A stretch of 64,000 bases of DNA from Tolypeutes matacus (GCA_026826555.1 JAKSZT010054570.1:2610959-2674958); one strand, 5' to 3'. Numbered from the stretch's first letter, positions 11,401-23,569 are shown. The notes: generated from the letters alone by a model not told the origin. Numbers and translations: made by a program.

Positions 11401-11900
11401 ATTCCATTCATTTAGAATTCTAGAGGGAAGCGGCTGTGACTCAATCAGTAGGGCTCCCGTTTACCATATGGGAGGCCCCGGGTTCGGTTCCCGGGGCCTC
11501 CTGGTGAAGGCAAGCCCGCCCGCATGGCATGGTTAGCTGACTCAGCGAGCACAAGCAGCAAGGGGGGGATAAATGAATTAAAAAAAAAAAAAAAAAAGTT
11601 AAAAAAATAAAATAAAATTCTAGAAACTGCGAACTAATCTTAGAATGACAGAAAGCAGCCCAGTGGTTGCCAGGGGGAAAAAAGGAAGAATACAAAGGGG
11701 CACAGGGAAGCTTGAAGATGATGGATACATTCACTATCTTGATTGTGGCGATGGTTTCACAGGTGTTACATGTGCCAAAACTTATCATAATGTACACTTT
11801 AAATATGTTCACTTTATTAGATAACAATTACACCTCAGTAAAGTATTGTTGTTATAGTTTAAAAAAAGGAAGTAAAAGACACAGAAAGGTAATTTCGAAG
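11401..11900 (+). repeat. L1 3' UTR, interrupted by a SINE
   Basis: attccattcatttagaattc continues after the SINE as agaaactgcgaactaatctt, then gcagcccagtggttgccagg, then gattgtggcgatggtttcac and acacctcagtaaag. This is the typical L1M 3' end in plus orientation. Confidence 0.65.
11425..11615 (+). mobile_element. DAS-type tRNA-derived SINE, monomer
   Basis: Head gggaagcggctgtgactcaa, A box near tgactcaatcagtaggg, B box in gggttcggttcccgg, then a conserved middle (tcctggtgaaggc) and an A-rich tail. Perfect 9-bp target duplication aattctaga at 11416-11424 and 11616-11624. Transcribed by Pol III and mobilised by L1 machinery, as is known for tRNA-derived SINEs. Confidence 0.85.
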
Positions 11901-12208
11901 GGAAAACATGTCTAAAGCCTAGAATAGAAGGGCTTGTGGTACCTGTTTTGTTCCCTCTTCATCCTTCACCCCACTCTGGTGTTCTTAGGGAATGAAGAAG
12001 AATGCCCTTTCCTCTGATATAAAGCAGCCCAGGCTCCCCTCAAGGATCTGGGAGGAATCCCATTCCTCTTCTAATTCAGCTGAAGATGGCACCAATCATC
12101 TGTACCTGGACCCACAGACACCCCATACAATATTGGAGATCAAGGAGGAAAATAGTAGAACTCCAGACTGTTGCAAGCAGATAGACAGAGCTTCAAAGCA
12201 GCAGTGAC

Positions 12209-12606
12209 TGCCTTAGCTTGCCAGGGCTGCTATAGCAAAGAACACAGACTGGTGGCTTAAATAACAGGAATTTATTGTCTCGGTTCTGGAGGCTACAGGT
12301 GTCCACAGGTTCATGCTTTCTTTGAAGCCTGTAGTGCTCTCGCGGTGGCTTGCTGGCAGTCTGTAACTCAGCCAGTACCTGTGTCACATGGCCGTCTGTC
12401 TCCTGCCTCTTCCTCTTGCCTCTGCCCAAATTTCCTCTGCTTATCAGGACTCCAGTCATACTGAATCAAGGCCCCCGTGCCTCAGTTCAGCCTCACCTTA
12501 ACTAACAATATCCTTGAAGATGTGATTGACAAATAGGTTCACATGCACAGGACTGGGGTGAGGACTTGAACATGCTTTTATAGGGCAGATGATTCAGTCC
12601 ATCACA
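12209..12606 (-). mobile_element. 398-bp MaLR/MLT1-like solo LTR
   Basis: Plus strand begins tgccttagcttgccagggct and ends cagtccatcaca, the reverse complement of a TG..CA LTR. Internal ggaatttattgtctcggttc and ctgcctcttcctcttgcc match the older MaLR pattern. Flanks gtgac (12204-12208) and gtgtc (12607-12611) are 5-bp duplications with one mismatch. Confidence 0.65.
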
Positions 12607-12611
12607 GTGTC

Positions 12612-13560
12612 CTTGCTCTTGTATACTAGAGAATCAGTTTTTATCTTGGAACCAAAGTTGTGGCCAAAAGGAGTAGAATACAGAGCAACTCTCTGCGCTA
12701 TAGACAAGCAGAAACAAAGACAGCTGGTCAGAGAACATAGAACTTCCAGGGTCAAGTGAGACATAAAACTACAGAGTCAAGGAAACAGAAAGACCAAAAG
12801 ATGAGCAAGCAATAATCATTTTGCAGAGCATACAGGGGTCAGCAAAGCTTCTGTAACAATTCAGGCCATAAAGCTTCTGCTCAGACAGAACTTTGAGGAA
12901 GTATGTTGGCAAAGGCTGAGGAAAAGTACCCAGGTATTTTCCCAGATAAACAAAGAGGACCCAAAGAAAATGAACAGTAGAAGAGGGAAACCCAGGAAAA
13001 GAAATGTGGTCAGGATCAGCATGGGGCCCACCCTCTCATCTGTACTTGCCTAAGAGTCTTGGTGAAGAGGAGCTAAGACTTAATATCAGAAGCCCCTGGA
13101 AAGCATTTCTAGTTGATTGACTATGAGTCTGTTCAACCTTTCAACCTGCTACACCCTTCTTGTCCCCATGATGTCTGGGGTTTAAACCCACTGAAGGTAT
13201 TTTGTAGGTACTACTGAAGTAGTTCAGACAAGACTCTGGGCACAGAGTAAGCAAGGTAGACTGAATGAGCTCTCAAGGGCAGTCTGGTTTTGTCAGGGTG
13301 GGTCACAGCCACTGTCCACCCGTCCATCCAAGAAGTTGAGCTAGCTTGGGCAGCACTCCTGAAATTCACAAACATGTGGATTACTTGAGGCTTTGGTCTC
13401 TCTAGGGGGGTGGTTTATGCTCCAGGTAGCAGAGGAGAGTGTTGAGTGTGTGTGTGAGTAAGAGGGATGGCTCTGAAAGCAGGACACAGAGAACTTGAGA
13501 GCATAGAGGTGACAAGGACATGAGGCTTACAGTCTTCAAAAGACTGAGATTTGCCTTCAC
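12612..13560. other. Unique sequence
   Basis: No gene or repeat recognised. A 64-codon minus-strand frame at 13402-13596 is unconvincing. Confidence 0.45.
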
Positions 13561-13564
13561 TCTC

Positions 13565-13705
13565 ACTTGCGTTTGATTTAGTATTTCTGAGCACACTTTA
13601 CCATCTGTAAAATGGGCCCAAATAACGACCCCATTTTGTTGTGAAGATTAAGTGAGAACTATGATAGCAGACGTGAAAGTGCTTTATAAGCTGTGCAGCC
13701 TGTAC
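13565..13705 (+). repeat. MIR SINE fragment
   Basis: accatctgtaaaatgggccc, then gttgtgaagattaagtgaga and gaaagtgctttataagctgt. Confidence 0.7.
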
Positions 13706-13918
13706 AAATGTGCTGAGGGCACACAGATGAAAAGACACATGTCATTGCCCTGAGGGCCTCTTACTTACTTTGTGGGTTGACAAACACACAGGCCCTGCTG
13801 TGTCTGAGAAAATCAGGAAAGGCATTAATAAAGAGGTGCTGTGGACCTTACTAAAACAAGCCTGTTCGTTCATGAAATGACTAATTTGGATATTTGTCAT
13901 CTTTTTAATTTGAGGAGG

Positions 13919-13933
13919 AAAAAAAAAAAAAAC
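13919..13933 (+). repeat. Short poly-A run
   Basis: About 14 A within otherwise unique sequence. Confidence 0.7.
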
Positions 13934-13949
13934 TAGAACAGTTCAAGGA

Positions 13950-14115
13950 GCTTTCTATCCTCAGCCTCTAATAGTCCTGTGAAGCTCAAAACTGCTATCG
14001 CTGTCCATGTTTTACAGATGATGTAACTGAGGCTGGGGCAGGTTGGAGACCTTGCTAGAAGTCAAACAGCCAAGCAGTGGCAGAGCCAGAATCCAGCCCG
14101 GCCTCTAATTCCCCT
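13950..14115 (-). repeat. MIR SINE, reverse orientation
   Basis: Reverse-MIR order: tgttttacagatgatgtaac, tgaggctggggcaggt, agtcaaacagccaagcagtg, gcagagccagaatccag. Confidence 0.7.
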
Positions 14116-14539
14116 GATTTTCCATTTGAACTTTAAAATAATATAACTAAGACATTATATTTTTTTAATTTAAAATCTTTAAAAATAAGATGATTGTTTT
14201 CCTGTACCGTATTCAAGCTGGGCCTCAGAAATGAAGAAAGAATTGGGAGAACTTGGAAAGGTTTGGGAAGGACACGGCCAAGATGAACAAAAACTTGGGA
14301 GAGAAAAAAGGGAAGTTTTCTTGACAGGGAAAAATTCAAGAATTTGTTCACTACAAGCTAAGTTCCAATGAGACCAGGAACTGTAACTTCTCTTAGTGGC
14401 CTTCTCTTACTCTTGTCAGCTTCCCAGCTGGAAACTTAGTATATTCCAATTGACCTAACGATCATTTGAGTCCGAAAAAGGAAACACTAAGGGGGTGGAA
14501 TGAATTTAAACCTCCAAGAATTGTGTATAAAGAAATCAG

Positions 14540-15460
14540 AGGCGAGTGGAGATTAAAAAGAGTTTATGGATAAGAGGAGGTCTGAGAAGGGGTACTGATG
14601 CTTAATGTATGTAGAAGTTTTAATTAACTTGACTGTAAAAGTGTGGAAATGGATAAAGTTGATGGTAATACATTATAGTGAGTAGAACTAACACAGCTGG
14701 TTTATAAATGGAATTGTGGCTGAAAAGAGTAGTCTAGGGATGTAAATGTCAATTGAAAGAAAGCTAGAAAATAACAATAATCTAGGGACTGAATAACATA
14801 GTGAACCCAGAGGTGGATGAGAATTGTGGTTAATAGTACAAATAAAAGAATGTCCTTCTATGAACTAGAACAAATATATATCACTATTGTCAAGTAGTAA
14901 GAATATGGAGAAGCAAGGGAAAAAAATACAATTAATTAATATAACCTATGGATAATACTGTAATATTCTTACATCAATGCCAAAGATACATTGTGTTAAT
15001 AATAGGGGGGTATGGAAAAATAATATACCAAATGTACACTATAGACCAGGGGTTCTTAACCTTTTTTGTTCTGCGGATCCTTTTGCCAACCAGGTGAAAA
15101 GCACAGACCCCTTACCTAAGTCCATACTATACTGTATATTATTTAATAAATACATGACACTCACACCAACATGTCCCCACAAGAATAATGCTCTTTTAAA
15201 ATTTTCAATTCAAGCTCACAGACCCCCTGAAATCTTTTCATGGACCCCTTAGGGGTCCGTGGACCCCTGGTTAAGTACCCTTGCTATAGACCATAGTTAA
15301 TGATAACAGTCTGATGATATTATCTCATCATCTGTATCAAACGTTTCACAATAATGTAGTGTGTTGGTGGAGGGGTGTTGTATGGGAATTCCACACATGA
15401 TGTGCATGATTGTTTTGTAAGTTCACAACTTCTCTAATAAAAGAAATTAAAAAAAAAAAA
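14540..15460 (+). repeat. L1 3' UTR, 5'-truncated, carrying a hAT insertion
   Basis: Shares ordered blocks with 49310-50170: gaattgtggttaatagtac, aaagaatgtccttcta, acaaatatatatcactattg, then after the hAT ccatagttaatgataacagt, ggtgttgtatgggaatt and acttctctaataaaag before an A-rich tail. No coding sequence remains. Confidence 0.65.
15047..15283. mobile_element. 237-bp nonautonomous hAT transposon with perfect 8-bp TSD
   Basis: Left end CAGGGGTTCTTAACC; the right end read on the opposite strand is CAAGGGTACTTAACC, so the two match at 13 of 15 positions. The perfect 8-bp duplication ctatagac lies at 15039-15046 and 15284-15291. Removing the element restores ctatagaccatagttaatga, an uninterrupted L1 3' UTR. 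An inner near-palindrome, ccccttaggggt with gtccgtggac, lies next to the right end. It has no coding capacity. Confidence 0.85.
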
Positions 15461-15504
15461 AGAAGAATTTATGACCCACAATGTCAGAACAAGAAATCTT
15501 ATTT

Positions 15505-15536
15505 TAAACAAACAAACAAACAAACAAACAAACAAA
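15505..15536. repeat. (AAAC)n microsatellite
   Basis: Seven to eight tandem aaac units just 3' of the L1 tail region. Confidence 0.95.
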
Positions 15537-15559
15537 GAGGGGGTGGGGCAGATTTTAGA

Positions 15560-16560
15560 ATGCATTTGAAAATCTGTCTTTCTGAGTGACACGGATGTGA
15601 GACACATAAACACACCACCGATGATGGAGAGCTCAAAAGTATGCTCGAGGGCTGCAGTTCTGAACGGAGAGACTGCAGTTCTACAGCCTCGAGACATCTC
15701 CTCTATGTAACTCCGAGTCTGAAAAGCCAATGATGCCTATAACTTTGCCGATATCAAAAGGCTAATTCCAACATGACTTCACAGGCTAAAATGACTTCTT
15801 CAACCACGGCAAGTCTTGAGAGCACCCAGAGGATTCCAGAGACGTGGCTAAGCCACCAGTAAGACCAGGAAGAGATTTTTCAATATCATTCGATGCTTTG
15901 TGGGAGAGCGAACGTCGAGCCCATAATAGATGCTTTCTGATCCTCCTCACACTGCATCTGGCTCTCCCAAGTATTGGTCCTATTACATTTTTAAAAATAG
16001 CTCTCAAGTAATTTGTGTGCTGAACTGGCTACAGGATAAAAAAAAACCCACCTGAATAAATTCTACTTGTTCCTAACAGCCAGAGACCAGGAGCTGCAGC
16101 AGCAGTTTCCTCAGAGCTAATTTTCAGCATTAGGGTTTATCAGAACCTAAATTCTGTTCTAATAAATGGTGAAACAGCAGCCACTCCTTCAGCCACTTAT
16201 TTGGGCAGCTAGGGAATTGGCAGACGAGTTAAAAATTTCCATTGGTGACAACACACAGCTGTTGAGGTGCAAAGATCTGAGACTCTAATCAGACCAGGTT
16301 ATATAAGTAGCACTGTCTCATTATCTCTGCTTGGGGGATAAGGTTCACGGGGCAGCTGGGTCTGTACAGGAGGTGTCGACAGAATAGCTAATGGGAAGTT
16401 GACATACAAAGATATCAATTTAGAAGAGAGGAAACGGGTAATCCTCTGTGCCCTTCCAACTATGAACAGCACAGAGTGAGGCAACCCCTTGCTCACAACC
16501 CTCCTTGCAAGAGCCTACATCAATAACAAATGTTACTCCTATTCTGTATTTATGAAAGAT
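15560..16560. promoter_or_regulatory. Repeat-free candidate conserved noncoding element B
   Basis: About 1 kb with no recognisable repeat and several CpGs that mammalian neutral DNA usually loses (gagagcgaacgtcgagccc near 15904). Contains homeodomain-like gagctaattttcagc near 16115 and ggcagctagggaattggcag. The short frames on the minus strand are not convincing genes. Enhancer-type function is inference. Confidence 0.35.
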
Positions 16561-17930
16561 GCTTAGATAACAATGGCATCCAGAGTCTCCGGCTGGCATC
16601 CATTGCAATGTTCTCCGAGCTTCATACTCTTCCCAGTTAGGAGCTAATTAACCATCTCCACTTTCCGAAGAAAGTTGTGATGTCACTAAAGTGAGAAATG
16701 CTTGAAGTAGGAAATTATCTTGTTCCTGGCTTAAATGCTACAGCAGCACAGGGCTTCTAGACAATCAAGAGCTCATGTTCATCAAGTACCCTGCGCTATT
16801 CCTAGAAAAGGAAGTCAATAAAGGGTGGCTGTTTGCACTACGGATACACTACAATGAGCTATGCCTTTTTCAATTCTAATTTGCAAAGTAGGTGATGGTT
16901 ATCTCAGAACTAATAAAAATAATAATAATTGACCAAACTACATGATGATTAGCAATTTACAAAATATTTTCACATCCACTATCTACTTAACCTTCAAATA
17001 CAGGCTTGCTTGCTTTTTACCTTTTAAAGATGAGGCTTCTTGGGGCTTTATATAGGAAATAAACAAGAACCTTTCCTTGCTCAAATTCAGAACCAACTGG
17101 AAGACAGACCAGGAGTTAGACAAAGGGAGAGGAAATGTCAGCTGATAAAAGCTATTGGGGAATGTGGCAGTGGAATGCAATGAACCTGTTCACTTTCCCT
17201 GCCCTGCTGACTACATGCACACATAACACACACCAGTACAGACACTGGGGGAGTCCACACAAGTCCAGATTTTGGTCTTCAAAGCATACACATTTATCAG
17301 GAATCCAGGATGAGAGGGAAGAGAGCAACTCCAGGTACCTACAGGCTTTTAATAGATGACCTCTGCCCAACCGAGAAGCATCCACCAAAGACTTATTTCC
17401 CCATTGAGTAACTTCCTCCTCCTCTGGAGGATAGGTGGGGAAGGAGGGAAGGAGACAGCAGAACAGTTACTTATAGAAACATGTGTCCTGGGGAAGAAGT
17501 CATTTCCCCTAACACTTTCCAGCTCTTCTGTTCTCCTGAGTCATTGGGCTTAACAATTAAGCTTATTTTCTGTTGTGGTTCTTCTCCCTGAAGGAAATCA
17601 GCTTTCTTTCATGGTAGTACTGCTCCCATCTTCATGAAGCCAATCACCCAATACTAGCCACAACTTCTATGGAGAATCCTTCAGGAAGCAAAGGTGGACA
17701 ATTTAGATTTAGCCTTTAAAAAGCTCTGAATGGGTCCCCAAAAGCACAGTAAAATAAATAACTCCAAGGCCATGCTGCACCCAAGGCTGCACACTTACTC
17801 CCTATTCCATTTCACTCTCCCAAATAATGTTTAGCCATGTTGTCCAATATAGTGCTTTTCAGTGCTTCTGAAATGAAATGAAATGATAATATAAAGATAC
17901 TCCGTCATATAATGCAAGCAACCTAGAGGA
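16561..17930. other. Unique sequence
   Basis: No recognised repeat apart from short A-rich tracts. No gene seen. Overlapping opposite-strand frames near 17135-17388 are unconvincing. Confidence 0.4.
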
Positions 17931-17939
17931 AACCAATTT

Positions 17940-18420
17940 AAATATAAACTTTCTCCCATTAGAGAGTTCTAAGAGATATGGAAGCACAAAAGTATTTCCT
18001 CTTCTAAGGAAAGTTCAAAGATGGTTAGGTCCAAAAGCAGTAACGCCCCCAAATTAAATTCCCTTAACTTGTAGAGTTAAAGTTGCAAATAAATTAAAGT
18101 TCAGTTCGAAGCTTCATTTTTACTGTGATTTGCCATGCAAAGAAATTAATGTCCAAAATTTCATTTCCCAAATTCCAGCTCTGCTCCTTCTCAGCGAGAG
18201 CCTTGTTCTAGTGCCTTCAGCAGCTGCGGCCAGGCTGTCTTCCATGGGAATGGGTGTGCCTACTTGATGGCCTCTCATGAGCCTCATTTTTCAGAGGGTT
18301 TAAAGAGTTAATAGAATGCATAGATTATTATAGGATCAGCTCCACAGTCCACAAAATTGACAACCACAAGAAATCCCCAGTCACCAGAGCAGTTTTCCAA
18401 GCAAAATTATATTTTTAGAA
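17940..18420. promoter_or_regulatory. Repeat-free candidate conserved noncoding element C
   Basis: Low-complexity-free AT/GC mosaic with gcagctgcggcc near 18221 (E-box CAGCTG) and gagttaatagaatgcataga near 18305. No repeat signature. Function inferred only from sequence character. Confidence 0.28.
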
Positions 18421-19190
18421 CTCGGGTTTTGTGTTGCCCAAGCACAGCAGGAGTATCTGAGGGAAGGAGAAAATCTGCAGGTTGAGCCACAGTTTGGATC
18501 CCTGAGACCTAAAATTTCGGTCAGTGCTTAACAAATTTCGGGGCAAATTGGGCTGAGCAACTCTCGAATGTGTGAACAAACCATGCAATTCCAACACGTT
18601 TTAAATGCCACCATAGTTCTCTCTCTCAGCTCCGACTGCGATCTGAAGCAACACAACGAGGAATGGCATCTGGGGCATGTGATCTAGCACTGCTTGCTGA
18701 TGCCTGGCACAGAACATCTCAGTGCTCTGTAGACCGTATGCTGACTCTGCAGTTTAAACTCTTGGCTTGCAGACTTGACTAAGAACTGCAGCCAAAGCGG
18801 CAAGTACAGCTCTGCCCAGCAATGCCTAAAAAGTGACGATGCCAAGCTGTGCCCTGGTAGTTCCAGGTAAAGCTGAAGCAGCCACATATGAAAGTGGGCT
18901 TCACTCAGACCCCAGCAGACTGCTTGCTCAAGCCTGGCAGCTAGCATGCAAACTCCAATTGGAAGCATGGAGACCGGGAATACGAGTTTCCCAAAGGAAA
19001 TCAAAGCCCAGAGAACTGAGTGCCTTGCCCGGAGTTAACACATTTAAAAGGGATGCAACCAGAAGCGGAAGCCAGGTCTCCTGGCTCCAAATCCATGGAT
19101 CTTTCAGTACATCCCAATGACCTATTTCTCTTGGATTCCTCAACTCCAAGCCAGTCATCTCTCTTATCATCCGAAAGCCTTTCCTCCTTT
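18421..19190. other. Unique sequence
   Basis: Opposite-strand frames of 106 and 95 codons at 18684-19120 overlap each other and have no recognised domain, so I treat both as incidental. Confidence 0.4.
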
Positions 19191-19199
19191 GATTTGCCT

Positions 19200-19400
19200 T
19201 TTGTTTTTAAAAAATAATGTGCGGTTCATTCTACTACATAAGTAATAAATGTTCACATTAGAAAATTTGGAAATTGTAGAAAAGCAAAAAGAAAAATGAT
19301 CAACAGCTGGTTTTACCATTGAGAAATTAGCTCGGTTAACCTTTTGATGTATAACTTCTATATTGGTTTTCTGTGCAGATATGTTTAGGCCAAGTATTTT
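19200..19400. repeat. Ancient interspersed repeat, family unassigned
   Basis: acataagtaataaatgttcac, then gaaaatttggaaattgtaga and aaaagcaaaaagaaaaatga resembles a common mammalian repeat segment. I cannot assign it to a family by eye. Confidence 0.35.
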
Positions 19401-19739
19401 ATTTAGCTATTCCCAGTTTTTCTTTTCTTTCTTACCAGTTTGAATCCCTTTTCCTTCTTTCTGTTCTTCTAGCAGATAGGAGGCTGTGTGCTCGTTACTT
19501 CAGGGGAAGAATGAGACAGGGTGAAAAAAACATAACCAAAAAACAGAAAATAAGGAGAGTTTGGTTTCCAAAAGCCCAGCCCATCAAGGATATTATTTTA
19601 GTTCCCTCTGAGGCAAATCATTTTTCTCTCATTTCCAATATTTTTACTTCATATTTCTTTTGTTGGCATGCTGTTGACAAACAGTTCCAGGAAAATATGG
19701 CAAGCTCACATGTCCGGTTCTGACTTAAGTGGTAATACA

Positions 19740-22550
19740 TCTAATTTTCCCCATTCAATATGATGTTGGCCCATTTGATATAAATATTCTTTATGTGGTT
19801 AAGGAAGCCTTCTATTCTTTGTTGCTAAGAGGTTAAAATATTTTTTAAATTTTAAAAATTGAATATCAGGAATGAATATTAAAAAGTATCAAATGTCTTT
19901 TTTTTTTTTTTTAAAGATTTTATTTATTTATTCATTTATCCCCCCCTTGCTGCTTGTGCTCACTGGGTCAGCTAACCACGCCCTGCGGGCGGGCTTGCCT
20001 TCACCAGGAGGCCCTGGGAACCGAACCCGGGGCCTCCCATATGGTAAACAGGAGCCCTACTGATTGAGCCACAGCCGCTTCCCTATCAAATGTCTTTTTG
20101 ACTTCTAGTAATGTAATCATATAACTCTCCTTTGATTTATAAATATGATGGATTATATCAATGGATTTTCTATTATCAAAGTGTTTTTGCATTCTTGGTT
20201 TTCTGTGCTCTTTATTTAAATAAGCTGTTAATTCGATTTGCTAGTCAAGTAAAAAGTAAGACTGACATATTTCTCATTTATTTGCAGTACTAGGCTTTTG
20301 TTCTTGAGGGTTATGTACAATAAGAAAGTAAATTGGAATCCTTTCATTATTTTCTAGCTTACAAACAAGGAGAGGATTGCTTTCCTGGAAAAAAATTTTC
20401 TTGAAAAAAATGTCTTGGAAAGTTGCTCATAAAAATTTCTGAGCTTGAAAACTTTCTTGGACACAATACTTTGAGAGATTTTAATGCTTTACTCTTAGCA
20501 ATTGGTCAATTAAGGATTTTTGTTTCACCTAGAGTCAATTTTATTATTTTAGACTTTTCTACATAAATGACCACTGCATTGAGAATTTCAAATTGACTAG
20601 CAGAGAGTTATACATAGTACCTATAATTTTTCTTGTGTTCTAATATACTATAATTGGTTTTTGATAGACTTTTAGTAATTTGGTACTTGACTATTGTTTT
20701 TCCAAAGAAACAATTCTGGGGTTTATTATAATTGTTTGTTAAAATTTCAAATTTTGCTTTTTTCATTTTTTTATCCCTACTGCTTTACTTTTGGGGAGTG
20801 ATGTGGTAGTGGTATTTTCTTTTTTAATTTAAGTGAAGTTTATTTACCTTTTTTCTTATTAGAAATAAAATGATTTAATGTTATTTAATTTCCTTCTGAT
20901 TACAGATTTGATCCAAACCCATTGGATTTAAGTTGTAATTTTCTCTTCTACAGAGTCATGTTAAGTATTGTTTTTGTGTACTGAATCTACTTCTATGCAG
21001 TTTTAGCAGGATGCCTTAGTGAGATGCTATTAGCTCCCATAGCTAATTGCCGGGGAACAACTTCCTTCTACTTCGCTGAGATTTCTTCGTTCATCTTGCC
21101 CTTCAATTCCGTGTGCTACATCAGGATCCTTCCAACACATCTTTATGTTTTATTTAATGTAATCAGTTTTTGTTGCTTAACCATGGAATTGATATAATCT
21201 TAATTTTGGTTTTACATTTTTTGACCCAAGTATTATTTAGTAGTGCTTTCTAATTCTAAGCAATGAGAATTTTTATTTCATAGCTTTGTCATTAATTTAT
21301 ATTTTTCTTACAATGTTGTGTTTACAGTTTCTGACTCAGGGGTATTTTTTTTTTTTAACATTTTCTACATGACCTAACATGATAATTTTTTTTAAAAGTT
21401 CATGGCTTTGGGAAAGGTGAGATTTTAGAATAAAGAGATATCTATTAATTTGATATTATAATAATGAGATTCTCTAGCCATTTTTTGCTATCCAATTATA
21501 TCAAAGACTGAGAGGGTTATGTCCCCAAATTTCACTCAGATTCATCTCTAATACCATCATTTTTTCACATTAGAGAAGATCTTTTCTGTTTTATTAGAAT
21601 AAACCCATTTTACTCTCAGTGCTGGCTTTGAGCTGGATGTACCTGCCTATTTTTGGGTTTTCTAGGTTAATTGCTACTGAATATCACTGATATGCAGTGG
21701 CTAAAGAGACTCTAATAGGAATATTATGCATCTATCCTATTGTCTGCCCTAACATCCAGTCATTGCTACTAAACATTATGGAATATTCACAAGATCCAAA
21801 ATCTCCTCCATTTACTACTTGCAAATCTTTCTTGAACAGTGAATTGCAAATATGCTCATGTGAGTTTTCTTCAATTTGGTTTCATTCTGCATGTATCTAG
21901 CATAAATCCTTCAAAGCTTAAGGAATTTGAATTGTTCCTTTCCCTGATATCTAAGAATTATGTAGTTTTATTCTACTTTTGTATTCTCTTGGTCATTTCA
22001 GTTAAAAATGAAAGAAAGGAAATCAAACATCTGTGTTTGCCATTATTTCAGAAGTTCAATATGTGTCTTTTATCTGGAAGGTTAATCCATTTATGTTTAA
22101 TGTTATGAGTGATTTGTTTAGTCTCATCTCTGATACCCTGTTTTCTGTATTTTGTGCCTTTATGTGGTTTTCTTTGTTTTGGATATTTAACTCTATGCAT
22201 CATCTTTTCTTTTTCTCCTAGACTGAAAATTACCCACATCCTATTATTGATTATATAGTGTATAGAAGAATTGTGTACCTTTTCTACAATTATGTTTTAA
22301 ATTGTTGCTTGTTCTCTATTTGTTTCCTTCTGCAGGGCAGTGACTATCATATGTTGAATTTCTGTAATCTGTCCTCCATACCCATTATTTTTTTTCTCTC
22401 TTTGCTTTGATTTCTTTGTCCTTTCACTTTCCAGTCTGTGAGATCATCTTAAGTCTGTTCTCTATTTCAGAGACTTTATATTTTACAGATTCTATACGCT
22501 CTTTAAAACCTCAGTTTTACTTTTAAAATCAATTGTGATTAAGATTTATA
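19740..22550 (-). repeat. L1 ORF2-region remnant, minus strand, carrying a SINE
   Basis: Reverse complement of L1 ORF2 from the reverse-transcriptase region leftwards: ttcaatatgatgttggccca, gaagccttctattctttgtt, then past the SINE tttgatttataaatatgatg, ttgcattcttggttttctg, and further on ccatttatgtttaatgttat. Many frameshifts and stops; no intact frame. This is the left-most unit of a multi-copy L1 stack running to about 26.1 kb. Confidence 0.6.
19901..20083 (-). mobile_element. DAS-type SINE, minus strand, inside L1
   Basis: Minus-strand monomer: T-rich tail at the left, gggcctcccatatggtaaac block and tgagccacagccgcttccc head at the right. Target duplication tatcaaatgtcttttt at 19887-19902 and 20084-20099, 16 bp and perfect. 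L1 reading resumes across the site. Confidence 0.9.
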
Positions 22551-22554
22551 TAAT

Positions 22555-23560
22555 TAAAAAAACATTTAAAGTATATAGTTTGGTGAGTTTTGGTGAATCT
22601 ACATCACTCTAATCAAAATGGAGAATATTTTCATCATCCTTAAACTTTCACTTATGCCTCTTTGCCATCAGTACCACCACCCAAAACTCCAGGCAACAAC
22701 TGATCTGTTTTCTCTCACTGTGGATTAGTTTTGCCTCTTCTAGAATTGCATATTAATGGAATTACACAGTATGTAATCTTGTTTATCTGTCTTCTTTCAT
22801 TAAACATAATGTTTTTGGGATTCGTCCACATTGTTGTGTGTATTGATGAGTAGTATTCTATTGTAAGACAATATCCCAATTTATTTATCAATTAACCTGT
22901 TAGACATTTTTTTCAAATTTTTGGCTATTATAAATAAAACTGCTATGAAATCCATATACTTATTTTTGTAGACTTATATTTTCCTTTCTCTTGAGTAAAG
23001 ACCTAGGAATGGAATTGCTGGGCCATAAACAAGCATGTGTTTAACTTTTTTAAATGTATCAAATTATTTTCCAAAGTGGTTGTACCATTTTCACACAGAC
23101 CAGCAATACATGAGATTTCTAGGTGCTCCACATTCTTGCAAACACTTGACATATTCAGATTTTCTGACTTTAGCCATATAATGGATGTGTAGTATATCTC
23201 AATGTGATTTTAATTTGCATTTAAATTAATTTTTGGATTATTTTTGTATTTTACTTTTCAGCTTTGAGAGTTCTTTACATATTCTATGTAGTAGTCCTTT
23301 TTTCAGATTTAATTTGCAAGATGACTAATGATGTTGAGCATCTTTTCAAAATGCATTTGCTGGTCCTTTCTTTATTGTCTTTTGAAATATATCTGTTCAA
23401 GGTATTTGCTCATTGTTTTATTGGATGGTTTGTCTTTTTATCATTGAGTTTTTAAAGTTTTAAAAAAATATATTCCTGATACTCATCATCAGATATATGT
23501 ATTAGAAATATTTTCTTCTAGTCTATCATTTACCTTTACATTTTCTTAATGAAATGTCTT
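22555..23560 (-). repeat. L1 3' end (3' UTR and ORF2 C-terminus), minus strand
   Basis: Ordered reverse-L1 blocks: gtttggtgagttttggtgaa, gttttgcctcttctagaatt, gaatggaattgctgggccat, tccaaagtggttgtaccatt, gactaatgatgttgagcatc and ttggatggtttgtctttt. Its normal order is broken by an 88-bp foreign patch at 23220-23307. Confidence 0.75.
23220..23307. other. 88-bp templated insertion copied from 1.3 kb to the right
   Basis: Bases 23232-23308 are identical over 77 bp to 24520-24596. The patch sits between two copies of tttaatttgca (23209-23219 and 23308-23318), in a place where an L1 would run straight from ttaatttgcat into gatgactaatg. The host L1 keeps its own, strongly diverged counterpart of the copied segment at about 23400-23500. 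The patch is therefore extra rather than native. Assembly error is the main alternative. Confidence 0.7.
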
Positions 23561-23569
23561 TTTTTTTTT

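Noticed and set aside
11425..11480. tRNA-Ala-like gene
   Set aside because: A and B boxes are present, but the body, A-rich tail and target duplications show a SINE.
18684..19120. Opposite-strand frames of 106 and 95 codons
   Set aside because: Mutually overlapping, domain-free, ordinary for unique mammalian DNA.
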